This document shows positions 18,236-25,410 of a stretch of 53,449 bases of DNA, piece by piece (positions within the stretch are counted from its first letter, which is position 1; every line of letters starts with the position of its first letter). The stretch covers positions 1-53,449 of the forward strand of contig DJOQ01000047.1 in assembly GCA_002437245.1 (NCBI GenBank), read 5' to 3'. This DNA is from Ruminococcaceae bacterium UBA6434. GTDB lineage: Bacteria; Bacillota; Clostridia; Oscillospirales; Acutalibacteraceae. A model generated the notes under the pieces. It saw only the letters and a list, made by a program, of their open reading frames with translations. It was not told the origin of the DNA and did no database searches. The translations under genes and the position numbers were made by a program.

Positions 18236-18976
18236 TCAGATATTGCCGAAGCCGTTTTCGTTAATTTCGCCTACAAGTGACGCATCGCCGTTTTTAACGA
18301 TAACTCCGTTTTCCATAACATGGGTTTCGTCAACGGTTAAGGCTTCAAGTATTCTGGTGCTGTGGGTTATGATAAGCAGCGAACCCTTTACTCTCTCTCT
18401 GTAAAGTCTGACGCCGTTTGAAACGGTACGAACTGCGTCTACATCAAGACCCGAATCGGTTTCGTCGAGAATGGCAAGCTTCGGCTCCAACATCAGCATT
18501 TGAAGTATTTCCGCCTTTTTCTTTTCGCCGCCCGAAAAGCCTACGTTTAAATCTCTCTCGGCATAAGACTCATCCATAGAAAGAAGCTTCATGGTTTCGG
18601 AGAGCTTCTTTTTGAAATCCCAAAGGCGCAGACGGCTGCCTGTTTTCTGCTCGAGAGCGCTTCTTATAAATGCGCTGAGAGTAACGCCCGGTACTTCAAG
18701 GGGATTCTGGAACGACAAAAATATACCCTTGTTGGCTCTTTCGTTAACGGGAAGAGCTGTTATATTCTCTCCGTCAAATATAATTTCACCGCTTGTAACG
18801 GTATATTCCGGATTGCCCGTTACGGCGTAGCCGAGCGTGGACTTGCCCGTTCCGTTCGGTCCCATAAGGACATGTGTTTCGTCCTTGCCGACGGTAAGGT
18901 TTACACCGTGAAGTATCTCTTTTTCACCGGCGCTGACGTGAAGATCTTTAATTTCAAGCAGATTGTTGTTTTTCAT
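18236..18976 (-). CDS. sufC: SufC, Fe-S assembly ATPase
   Basis: SufC is the soluble ABC-type ATPase that drives conformational change in SufBD. The 246-aa protein has Walker A GPNGTGKSTLG (about 38-48), the Q-loop in FLSFQNPLEVPGV, the signature LNVGFSGGEKKKAEI, Walker B LAILDETDSGLDVD and the H-loop ITHSTRIL. The ATG overlaps the stop of the Rrf2 gene (ATGA), so translation of regulator and ATPase is probably coupled. Confidence 0.97.
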   Translation of the reverse strand: MKNNNLLEIKDLHVSAGEKEILHGVNLTVGKDETHVLMGPNGTGKSTLGYAVTGNPEYTVTSGEIIFDGENITALPVNERANKGIFLSFQNPLEVPGVTLSAFIRSALEQKTGSRLRLWDFKKKLSETMKLLSMDESYAERDLNVGFSGGEKKKAEILQMLMLEPKLAILDETDSGLDVDAVRTVSNGVRLYRERVKGSLLIITHSTRILEALTVDETHVMENGVIVKNGDASLVGEINENGFGNI

Positions 18977-19443
18977 ATTACATCATCCTCGTTTTCGTTG
19001 TGGGAATCACATTTACAGCATTGATTTTTTTGTTTATTTTTAAGATCGAGAATATCTTTGAGCGTATAGCTGTTAACATACTCTTTTATATGCTCCTCAA
19101 GTCCGAGCCAAAACGGATAGGTATAGCAGGAATCGCCTCTGTCACACTTTTTACCGTCTTTGGCAAGGCACGATACGGGGGTAAGCTCTCCCTCGGCGGC
19201 ATATAAAATTTCGCCGACTTTATAGTTTTCCGGCGCACGTTTTAATTTGTATCCGCCGGTTTTTCCGATAGCGCTCTCGACAAGCTCGTTTTTTGAAAGC
19301 TCCGTCATAATGCTCTCAAGATATTTTCGGGAAATATCCTGTCGTTCCGCGATATCTTTAAGGCTGATATATTTATCGCTGCCCTGCTCGGCTAAATCAA
19401 GCATAACCCGCAGAGCATATCTGCCCTTTGAAGATATCATCAT
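18973..19443 (-). CDS. Rrf2-family (IscR-like) regulator of the suf operon
   Basis: This is an Rrf2-type winged-helix DNA-binding protein, probably sensing Fe-S status and controlling suf. The 156-aa product has the N-terminal wHTH KGRYALRVMLDLA, ISLKDIAERQDISRKYLE and the wing GKTGGYKL. Three cysteines (C92, C100, C106) follow at nearly the IscR spacing. A second Cys cluster, CCKC, lies near the C-terminus. The first ATG of a tandem pair, 19443, follows AAAGGAGTG. Reading further upstream in frame would run through the promoter, so longer starts are wrong. It is the first gene of the operon, which fits autoregulation. A cysteine-metabolism role of CymR type is less likely from this context. 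Confidence 0.93.
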   Translation of the reverse strand: MMISSKGRYALRVMLDLAEQGSDKYISLKDIAERQDISRKYLESIMTELSKNELVESAIGKTGGYKLKRAPENYKVGEILYAAEGELTPVSCLAKDGKKCDRGDSCYTYPFWLGLEEHIKEYVNSYTLKDILDLKNKQKNQCCKCDSHNENEDDVI

Positions 19444-19465
19444 AAAAAGCACTCCTTTCCGTGCG

Positions 19466-19483
19466 GTTTCACAACAGTGAAAC
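19466..19483 (-). promoter_or_regulatory. Palindrome in the suf leader, candidate operator
   Basis: The perfect dyad GTTTCAC (19466-19472), AACA, GTGAAAC (19477-19483) lies in the untranslated leader, just ahead of the Rrf2 ribosome-binding site and about 60 bp downstream of the -10. It could be a protein-binding site or an RNA hairpin that affects access to the ribosome-binding site. Confidence 0.55.
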
Positions 19484-19542
19484 TGCCGATTACAGCACAA
19501 AAAGATAACAAATTGTTTTAATCTCCTATCTTTCCACTGGCA

Positions 19543-19571
19543 ATTATACTTCTCAACTCCCACTTTGTCAA
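19543..19571 (-). promoter_or_regulatory. suf operon promoter (consensus sigma-A)
   Basis: The minus strand has a perfect TTGACA (19566-19571) and a perfect TATAAT (19543-19548) with a 17-bp spacer. So strong a promoter implies the operon must be held by a repressor, in keeping with the first gene being an Rrf2 regulator. Confidence 0.92.
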
Positions 19572-19634
19572 TAGGAATTAACTTTCCTTATAAAAATGAA
19601 CATTTTGTATATAAAAGTATATTTATGCGAAAAA

Positions 19635-19659
19635 GCGGAATGGGTGTTGCCCATTCCGC
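19635..19659 (-). terminator. Terminator after the cupin gene
   Basis: GCGGAATGGG (19635-19644) and CCCATTCCGC (19650-19659) form a 10-bp stem with a 5-nt loop. On the minus strand it is followed by TTTTTCGC. It lies 17 bp past the cupin stop. Confidence 0.88.
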
Positions 19660-19675
19660 AAGCGAATATTTCTTC

Positions 19676-20113
19676 TCAGTCGCCGAGCTTATTGTACTCT
19701 TCGTCCGAAACCTTTTCGCACCATTCGTTTTTGCAGTTTTCGCCGGGAACCTCAATGGCTATATGGCTGAACCAACTGTCCTTTTTGGCTCCGTGCCAAT
19801 GCTTAACCTCCGGCGGAATCATTATTACCGAACCTGGTTTCAGGCTGACAGGCTCTTTGCCCTCTTGCACATACTGGCCCTCGCCTGCCGTGCAAATCAA
19901 AAGCTGTCCGCCGCCTTTTGCAGCGTGATGGATATGCCAGTTATTACGGCATCCGGGCTCAAAAGTGACATTTGCGGCAAAAAGTCCGCTGTCGGGAGAA
20001 GTGAGCGGATTTAAAAAGGAATTTCCGACAAAGAACTTTGCGTAAGCGGTATTCGGCTCTCCTGTACCGAATATGTTTTCTTTTTCAAAATCTTTTGTAT
20101 CAGTAACTTTCAT
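19676..20113 (-). CDS. Small single-domain cupin protein
   Basis: The 145-aa protein has a cupin beta-barrel with a metal site. The first motif holds the two His of NWHIHH (about 57-62) and a Gln in GGGQLLICTAG. The second motif, IPPEVKHWHGAKKDS, adds a further His. It resembles cupins annotated beside carboxymuconolactone-decarboxylase or aldo-keto-reductase genes, often taken to be stress or aldehyde related; the reaction is unknown. AGGAGA precedes the ATG. The gene is monocistronic, with its own terminator and an unusual MerR-type promoter at 20163-20193, which points to inducible expression. Confidence 0.85.
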   Translation of the reverse strand: MKVTDTKDFEKENIFGTGEPNTAYAKFFVGNSFLNPLTSPDSGLFAANVTFEPGCRNNWHIHHAAKGGGQLLICTAGEGQYVQEGKEPVSLKPGSVIMIPPEVKHWHGAKKDSWFSHIAIEVPGENCKNEWCEKVSDEEYNKLGD

Positions 20114-20162
20114 GATAATTCTCCTAAAATTAAATTAAGTCAAGAACATCCTTACTTGTTTA

Positions 20163-20193
20163 AGTTTACAACTTGGAGTGTGCTCTAAGTCAA
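20163..20193 (-). promoter_or_regulatory. MerR-type promoter with 19-bp spacer and dyad
   Basis: The minus-strand -35 TTGACT (20188-20193) and -10 TAAACT (20163-20168) are 19 bp apart. The spacer holds the dyad CTTAGAGCACACTCCAAG, with half-sites ACTTGGAG (20171-20178) and CTCTAAGT (20183-20190). Overlong spacers with a dyad between -35 and -10 are the hallmark of MerR-family activation. The half-sites resemble those of the aldehyde-responsive AdhR branch (established for that family; the match here is by eye). No MerR gene lies in this window. Confidence 0.8.
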
Positions 20194-20235
20194 TATGTTT
20201 TTAAAAAAATTTGCACTTCGGTAAAACATAAAAAA

Positions 20236-20259
20236 GGCAGCCCGCAAAAACGGACTGCC
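20236..20259 (-). terminator. Terminator of the parvulin foldase gene
   Basis: GGCAGCCCG (20236-20244) and CGGACTGCC (20251-20259) form a stem with one mismatch. The minus strand continues TTTTTTATG. It lies 60 bp past the stop at 20319. Confidence 0.88.
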
Positions 20260-20318
20260 GAAAAAATATTTTTAATTACGCATAGCCGACACGATAAATC
20301 GTGCAAAACGGCTCACAC

Positions 20319-22058
20319 TTAATAGAGAGTGCTTGCGTTTGAACTTGTTGTAGATGTGGACTTGCTGTTATACTTTGAGTTAACGGTATAATTTTTGATA
20401 AGCTTTTCCTGCTTTTTGGCAGCCCATTTAACTACGGATTTGTTAACTTTTTTAGCATAATCGCCCGTATCGGAAATGAGTTCCTTATCAAACTCCTCAA
20501 ACTTGGTGCTTGCGAGAGAGCTTCTGATATTTGCTTTCCATACGGCTTCATCGGCTGTACCTACAAAATACATAATATGATAGCCGTAGGTTGTTTCGAT
20601 TATGCCGGTATCTCCGGGTTTCCTTGAGGGGTCAAAGCACCAATCATTAAACTGAGTAACCATCTGACCGGGCTTTACGTCTTCATAAAGACCGCCGTTG
20701 GTATTTGAACCCGTATCATCGCTGTTATCGTTTGCAAGAGCTGCGAAGTTGTCCTCTGTGGGATTTGCAAGATACTGGTCGTAAACTGCCTTAGCTTTAT
20801 TATAATACTCTGTCTTTTGCTCATCGGTGAGATTTGACGTACTTCCGCTGCTGTCTGTCGATTCAAATTGGAAAAGAATATGACGCACATTCACGGTCCT
20901 TGTTTCATCAAGATGAGCCGTAGCCGTAATATACATTACAACATAGCCGCCGTCTACCTCAATAACACCTACTTCGCCGACCTTTCTGTCGGTGGAAACC
21001 GCCCAATCGGCTGCCGCAGAACCAAAAGAACTGCTGATTGAAGAATATGTTGTATCGGATAAAGCAACCGAGGATGAAGTGAGTGAAGAATTGTAGCTCT
21101 GAGCCTGCTTGAGAAGATCGTCTGCGCTCTTGACATTTGCCGCATATTTGTCAGCGGCAGTCTTTGCCTCACTCATAGCGGCCGTATTTGCCGCCGTTTT
21201 TTCCTCATCCGTAGCATTGCTGTCAACATTTGCATTAGCCGCTACTTTAAAAGCAGATACGGAAAGAGTTGTATAATTATTAGGATTAGCCTCATACTCA
21301 GCTACAATCTCGTCATTTGTTATCGCGTCCGATATCTCGGCCTGCTTCTGCTGTGCATATTTTGAAGCGAGTGTACTGTCTTCAAGAGCGGCTCTGAGAA
21401 CCTTTTCGGTCACGCCCTTGCCGTATATTTTCTGAATATAACGTTCAAGTGAATAATCACTGTTCTCAGCATTTGTTTTAATGCTTGCGATTCTGTCGTC
21501 AATCTCGGCTTTTTCGTCATCATTGAGAGTAAGACCGTTCTTTCTTGCCAAATCCGCATATGCTGTATAAGACTGCATATAGTTCAGCGCCGAAACCTTA
21601 AGGAAATCAGCCCATGTTTTGATTTCCTCATCTGTATTGAGGCTTGAAGTATCACCGGTGTAGTCCTGATCCATAGGAGTTTTTGAAGTATCGTAGCCGG
21701 TATACATCTTGCCCATGCCGGAACCGTAATATGTATCATACTGATTCGACATATTATAATAGTAATTATAGAGCGTCATATAATAATAGTTATACGTTGC
21801 CACAGTATCCTTTTCGGAACCGAATTTAGCGGCTTTGAGCACCTTTTGCGGAACACCGAAGAAATCGAGTATACCGCCTACGGCTGCAAGACAAATAGCC
21901 ACAGCGAGAACAATAGCTATAACTTTGCCTATTATCCTGCCCGCCTTTGCTGCGTTCGGGTTCTTTTTAGACTGCTTTTTGGCAGCTTTGGCCATACGCT
22001 GCTTACGTTCTTCTCTGTAAGCCTCGGCAGCGCTTTTTTCACGTTGCTTGTTTTCCAT
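20319..22058 (-). CDS. Membrane-anchored parvulin-type peptidyl-prolyl isomerase (PrsA/SurA-like)
   Basis: This is probably an extracytoplasmic foldase for secreted proteins. The 579-aa protein has a basic cytoplasmic N-terminus rich in Lys/Glu/Ala and one membrane span, about residues 45-68 (IIGKVIAIVLAVAICLAAVG). A Tyr/Asn-rich stretch and a SurA_N-like helical region follow. The parvulin domain (about 390-505) begins VNVRHILFQF and contains GGLYEDVKPGQMV and GYHIMYFVG. Unlike B. subtilis PrsA there is no lipobox; the anchor is a transmembrane helix. ATG 22058 is used because AAAGGATG lies about 10 nt upstream. The C-terminus is Ser/Thr-rich. Confidence 0.88.
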   Translation of the reverse strand: MENKQREKSAAEAYREERKQRMAKAAKKQSKKNPNAAKAGRIIGKVIAIVLAVAICLAAVGGILDFFGVPQKVLKAAKFGSEKDTVATYNYYYMTLYNYYYNMSNQYDTYYGSGMGKMYTGYDTSKTPMDQDYTGDTSSLNTDEEIKTWADFLKVSALNYMQSYTAYADLARKNGLTLNDDEKAEIDDRIASIKTNAENSDYSLERYIQKIYGKGVTEKVLRAALEDSTLASKYAQQKQAEISDAITNDEIVAEYEANPNNYTTLSVSAFKVAANANVDSNATDEEKTAANTAAMSEAKTAADKYAANVKSADDLLKQAQSYNSSLTSSSVALSDTTYSSISSSFGSAAADWAVSTDRKVGEVGVIEVDGGYVVMYITATAHLDETRTVNVRHILFQFESTDSSGSTSNLTDEQKTEYYNKAKAVYDQYLANPTEDNFAALANDNSDDTGSNTNGGLYEDVKPGQMVTQFNDWCFDPSRKPGDTGIIETTYGYHIMYFVGTADEAVWKANIRSSLASTKFEEFDKELISDTGDYAKKVNKSVVKWAAKKQEKLIKNYTVNSKYNSKSTSTTSSNASTLY

Positions 22059-22113
22059 CAAGTTTTCATCCTTTACAAAATGATTCTTCAGTGAAATACT
22101 GATAAACAGATAC

Positions 22114-22142
22114 ATTTTATACTATTTTTTAAAAAGTTACAA
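22114..22142 (-). promoter_or_regulatory. Promoter of the parvulin foldase gene
   Basis: The minus-strand TTGTAA (22137-22142) and TAAAAT (22114-22119) have a 17-bp spacer, about 56 bp upstream of the start codon. An overlapping TATAAA makes the exact -10 uncertain. Confidence 0.6.
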
Positions 22143-22243
22143 GACAAAAAGAAAAATTTTTAGCAAATTTAAAAATTGTTCACGATTATACCGCGCCGCT
22201 CGGCAAATGAAAATCGGTTTTCAGCTATTAATCAATAAATTTC

Positions 22244-22272
22244 TTGACATACTTTTTGCACACATTTATAAT
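22244..22272 (+). promoter_or_regulatory. Consensus promoter of the MFS transporter gene
   Basis: TTGACA (22244-22249) and TATAAT (22267-22272) have a 17-bp spacer, about 64 bp upstream of the start. Both hexamers are perfect, so strong basal transcription is expected unless repressed. Confidence 0.9.
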
Positions 22273-22335
22273 AGATAAATGATTATTTATATGAAATTGG
22301 CACAAACTGTTTCATATGCTGAAAAGAGGGAGTCA

Positions 22336-23751
22336 ATGGAAACTAAAACAAAAAGCCCGCTTGAGAAAAAGAGTGCGGCCGACAGCAAATTATCCGGAAG
22401 AATTTGGTTTAACATTTGCCTTTTCGGATTTACCGGTCAAATGGCATGGACGCTTGAAAATATGTATTTCAACACGTTCCTTTACAACACGGTTTACGAT
22501 GGCGGCAAGGTAACCGGTTCGCTTTCGTCAATGACGGCAATAAAGCTTATGGTGGCTTTCAGCGCCGCAACGGCGGTTATTACCACATTTATAATGGGTA
22601 ATTTGTCGGACAGAGTGAACAAGAGAAAAATATTTATTTCTCTCGGATACATAATCTGGGGCATTACAACCGGAGCATTGGGGTTTGTAACAAAAAATCA
22701 CATCGGGAACTTGTTTGGCATATCGGACTCTTACAAAGTTATTACCGCTACCGCCGTTACCGTTATCGTTATGGACTGCATTATGACTTTTTTCGGCTCG
22801 ATGAGCAATGACTCGGCATTTAACGCATGGATAACGGACATTACAACGCCGAAAAACAGAGCTACGGCGGAAAGCGTACTGGCTATACTGCCGATTGTTG
22901 CGATGGTAGTTGTAATCGCTTTCGGCGGTATGATAGACGCAATAGGCGGATATCCCGTATTTTTCTTTGCCATAGGCGGATTTGTTATTGTCTGCGGTAT
23001 TCTCGGGCTGTTCACGCTTAAAGACTCCAGGAACGGAATACATGAGAAAAACGGTAACTACTGGAAAGACTTGGTTTACGGCTTCAAGCCGTCGGTAGTT
23101 AAAGAAAACAGCAAGCTCTATCTTGCATTCGCGGCTATATGCCTTTTCCAGACGGCTGTTCAGGTATTCTTCCCCTATCTTTTGATATATCTCCAGCACA
23201 GTCTCGGATTTAACATTGAGGACTTACTCGGATACATAACAAAGCCCGTACTCATTGCGGCACCGTTTGTTATAATCGCACTTGTTGCCGTAATAGTTCT
23301 TGTCGGCAAGCTTATCGACAAAATCGGCAAAAACGTTCTCTTATTTGTTGCGATAGCGCTGTTTGTAATCGGTCTTTTCGCCGCTTCGTTTATGCACACC
23401 GCGGGCAAATTTTCCCTTGCCGCAATTCCGCTCTTTGCCGGATACGGTCTGCTCGGCATAATGCTCAACTCAACGGTACGCGACTACACGCCCGAAGATA
23501 AAACCGGACTTTTCCAGGGAATAAGAATGATATTCTTTGTGCTTATCCCGATGATTGTAGGCCCGTCTGTTGGAGATTGGGTTTGTAAAGCGAATGTCAG
23601 CGGAACATACGTCGGCGACGACGGCCTGTTGAATTACGAGCCGTGCGCGCAGATGTTCCTGGCGGCTGCAATAGTTGCGGTACTTGTTTTAATACCGTGC
23701 ATTATACTCCGCAAAAAGGGCATTAACAAAAACACCGATATTAAAGGATAA
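22336..23751 (+). CDS. Major facilitator superfamily transporter (SLC45/GPH-like)
   Basis: The 471-aa protein is a 12-helix permease. A charged N-terminal tail leads into the first span at FNICLFGFTGQMAWTLENMY. That block, together with NTFLYNTVYD, resembles SLC45/glycoside-cation symporters seen in Firmicutes. A loop after span 2 carries GNLSDRVNKRKIFI, the MFS motif A equivalent, and the second half has a similar KLIDKIGKNVLLF. The substrate is probably a sugar or glycoside (inference from family resemblance only). ATG 22336 has GAGGGAG upstream. It stands alone on the plus strand, divergent from the foldase gene, and shares a terminator with tyrS. Confidence 0.85.
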   Translation: METKTKSPLEKKSAADSKLSGRIWFNICLFGFTGQMAWTLENMYFNTFLYNTVYDGGKVTGSLSSMTAIKLMVAFSAATAVITTFIMGNLSDRVNKRKIFISLGYIIWGITTGALGFVTKNHIGNLFGISDSYKVITATAVTVIVMDCIMTFFGSMSNDSAFNAWITDITTPKNRATAESVLAILPIVAMVVVIAFGGMIDAIGGYPVFFFAIGGFVIVCGILGLFTLKDSRNGIHEKNGNYWKDLVYGFKPSVVKENSKLYLAFAAICLFQTAVQVFFPYLLIYLQHSLGFNIEDLLGYITKPVLIAAPFVIIALVAVIVLVGKLIDKIGKNVLLFVAIALFVIGLFAASFMHTAGKFSLAAIPLFAGYGLLGIMLNSTVRDYTPEDKTGLFQGIRMIFFVLIPMIVGPSVGDWVCKANVSGTYVGDDGLLNYEPCAQMFLAAAIVAVLVLIPCIILRKKGINKNTDIKG

Positions 23752-23773
23752 ATTTAAATTTGCACCGATACAT

Positions 23774-23820
23774 AAAAGCGCCTTGCAATTCAACCGAGAG
23801 CCGAATTACAAGGCGCTTTT
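23774..23820. terminator. Bidirectional terminator between MFS gene and tyrS
   Basis: AAAAGCGCCTTG (from 23774) and CAAGGCGCTTTT (to 23820) form a long stem, extended by AATTC/GAATT with one mismatch. A-runs and T-runs on both flanks let it serve the plus-strand MFS gene and the minus-strand tyrS. Confidence 0.88.
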
Positions 23821-23861
23821 TATTGTCAAACGGTATTGCATCGAAAAAAGATAGCACACGG

Positions 23862-25088
23862 TTATTTCAAAATAATTTTATAAAATACCTTTTTGCCCTT
23901 TTTTACTATTATGCTGCCGTCCGAAAAATCATCTGCACTGACGGTTTCAACGGCAGAGGCTACTTTTTTGTCATTTACGGAAACACCGCCCTGCTCGATA
24001 AGACGTCTGCCCTCGCCCTTTGATTTTGTCATACCGGCTTTAAAAAGAATGTCGTTTACGGCTATTTTTCCGTCGGTAAGATCATCTTTTGAAAGAGTGT
24101 AAGAAGGCATATTATCAAGGTTTCCGCTTCCTGAAAACAGTGCTCTTGCGGTCTGCTGAGCTTTATTTGCCTCTTCTTCGCCGTGAACAAGCTTTGTAAG
24201 CTCAAAGGCAAGTATTTCTTTTGCGGTATTAAGCTGGCTGCCCTCCCACTTATCCATCTTATCAATTTCTTCGAGAGGAAGGAAAGTTAACATTCTGATG
24301 CATTTGAGAACATCTGCGTCGGCTACGTTTCTCCAATACTGATAGAACTCAAAAGGCGAAGTTTTGTTGGGGTCGAGCCAAACCGCGCCCGACTGAGTTT
24401 TACCCATTTTTTTGCCCTCCGAATTCAGAAGAAGCGTTATCGTCATGGCATAAGCGTCTTTACCGAGTTTCTTTCTTATAAGCTCAGTTCCGCCGAGCAT
24501 ATTGCTCCACTGATCATCGCCGCCGAACTGCATATTGCAGCCGTAATGCTTAAACAGATGATAGAAATCGTAGGACTGCATTATCATATAGTTGAACTCA
24601 AGGAACGAAAGTCCCTTTTCCATTCTCTGCTTATAGCACTCGGCTCTCAGCATATTATTGACCGAGAAGCAGGCGCCGACGTCGCGTAAAAGGTCGATAT
24701 AGTTGAGCTTTAAGAGCCAATCTGCGTTATTTACCATTATTGCCTTATCGGGTCCGAATTCAATAAAGCGATCCATCTGCTTTTTAAAGCAATCGCAGTT
24801 ATGCTGTATGGTTTCGGGAGTCATCATGGAACGCATATCTGTTCTGCCGGACGGGTCGCCGACATAACCGGTGCCTCCGCCTATCAAAACGACCGGCTTA
24901 TTTCCCGCCATCTGAAGACGTTTCATAAGGCAGAGCGCCATAAAGTGCCCTACGTGAAGCGAGTCCGCCGTCGGGTCAAATCCTATATAGAATGTTGCTT
25001 TACCGGCGTTTACAAGCTCGCGTATCTCCTCTTCGTTTGTTACCTGGGCAATTAAGCCTCTGGCTTTTAATTCTTCGTAAATTTCCAT
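23862..25088 (-). CDS. tyrS: Tyrosyl-tRNA synthetase
   Basis: TyrS charges tRNA-Tyr. The 408-aa protein has the class I HIGH signature as HVGH in DSLHVGHFMALC (about 44-49), GGGTGYVGDPSGRTDMR, the tyrosine-binding QSYDFYHLFKHYG and GGDDQWSNMLGG. The KMSKS loop appears as KKMGKTQSG. A C-terminal S4 RNA-binding domain begins near residue 345 (GRRLIEQGGVSVNDKKV). AAGGAG lies 8 nt before the ATG. A tyrosine T-box leader directly upstream controls it. Confidence 0.98.
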   Translation of the reverse strand: MEIYEELKARGLIAQVTNEEEIRELVNAGKATFYIGFDPTADSLHVGHFMALCLMKRLQMAGNKPVVLIGGGTGYVGDPSGRTDMRSMMTPETIQHNCDCFKKQMDRFIEFGPDKAIMVNNADWLLKLNYIDLLRDVGACFSVNNMLRAECYKQRMEKGLSFLEFNYMIMQSYDFYHLFKHYGCNMQFGGDDQWSNMLGGTELIRKKLGKDAYAMTITLLLNSEGKKMGKTQSGAVWLDPNKTSPFEFYQYWRNVADADVLKCIRMLTFLPLEEIDKMDKWEGSQLNTAKEILAFELTKLVHGEEEANKAQQTARALFSGSGNLDNMPSYTLSKDDLTDGKIAVNDILFKAGMTKSKGEGRRLIEQGGVSVNDKKVASAVETVSADDFSDGSIIVKKGKKVFYKIILK

Positions 25089-25112
25089 TTCAATTCTCCT
25101 TTAAATTATCGA

Positions 25113-25379
25113 CATAAAAAAAGCCCTCTGCCAAAAGACAGAGGACGAAAAATCGCGGTACCACCTCAGTTTGCCTTTTCCTCACGGAAAAAGCCTCGTG
25201 AAGTTATAAAAACTTCGGCAATTAACGCTTGCAAAACGGCATAACCTAGTGTGTTTCGGAAATGCGGCTCCGGGACGTAACTTCAAAGAGCTTTTTACCG
25301 TTTCGCAGCGACCAACGGCTCTCTTAAAAAAATTTACTCTTTTACTTTGACCCTTCGCGGCCTGTAGAAATATGTGCCT
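25113..25379 (-). ncRNA. Tyrosine T-box riboswitch leader of tyrS
   Basis: This leader senses uncharged tRNA-Tyr and switches between terminator and antiterminator. On the minus strand the T-box motif TGAGGTGGTACCGCG is plain at about 25154-25168; its UGGU can pair with the ACCA end of tRNA. The stem I 5' part has AGAGAGCCGTTGGTCGCTG and the 3' side has GAAGTTACGTCCCGG. This places TAC (25277-25279), a Tyr codon, in the specifier position. The terminator CCTCTG/CAGAGG (25125-25144) is followed by a run of seven T. Confidence 0.95.
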
Positions 25380-25407
25380 ATTGTACCATTAAAAAAATAT
25401 TTGTCAA
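25380..25407 (-). promoter_or_regulatory. Promoter of the T-box/tyrS transcript
   Basis: The minus-strand TTGACA (25402-25407) and TACAAT (25380-25385) have a 16-bp spacer. It begins 4 bp beyond the recN stop, so tyrS has its own promoter at the end of the recN operon. Confidence 0.82.
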
Positions 25408-25410
25408 CCT

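Noticed and set aside
19444..19563. A 40-residue N-terminal extension of the Rrf2 regulator
   Set aside because: It would include the -10 and leader palindrome as coding; ATG 19443 has the ribosome-binding site and the family start.
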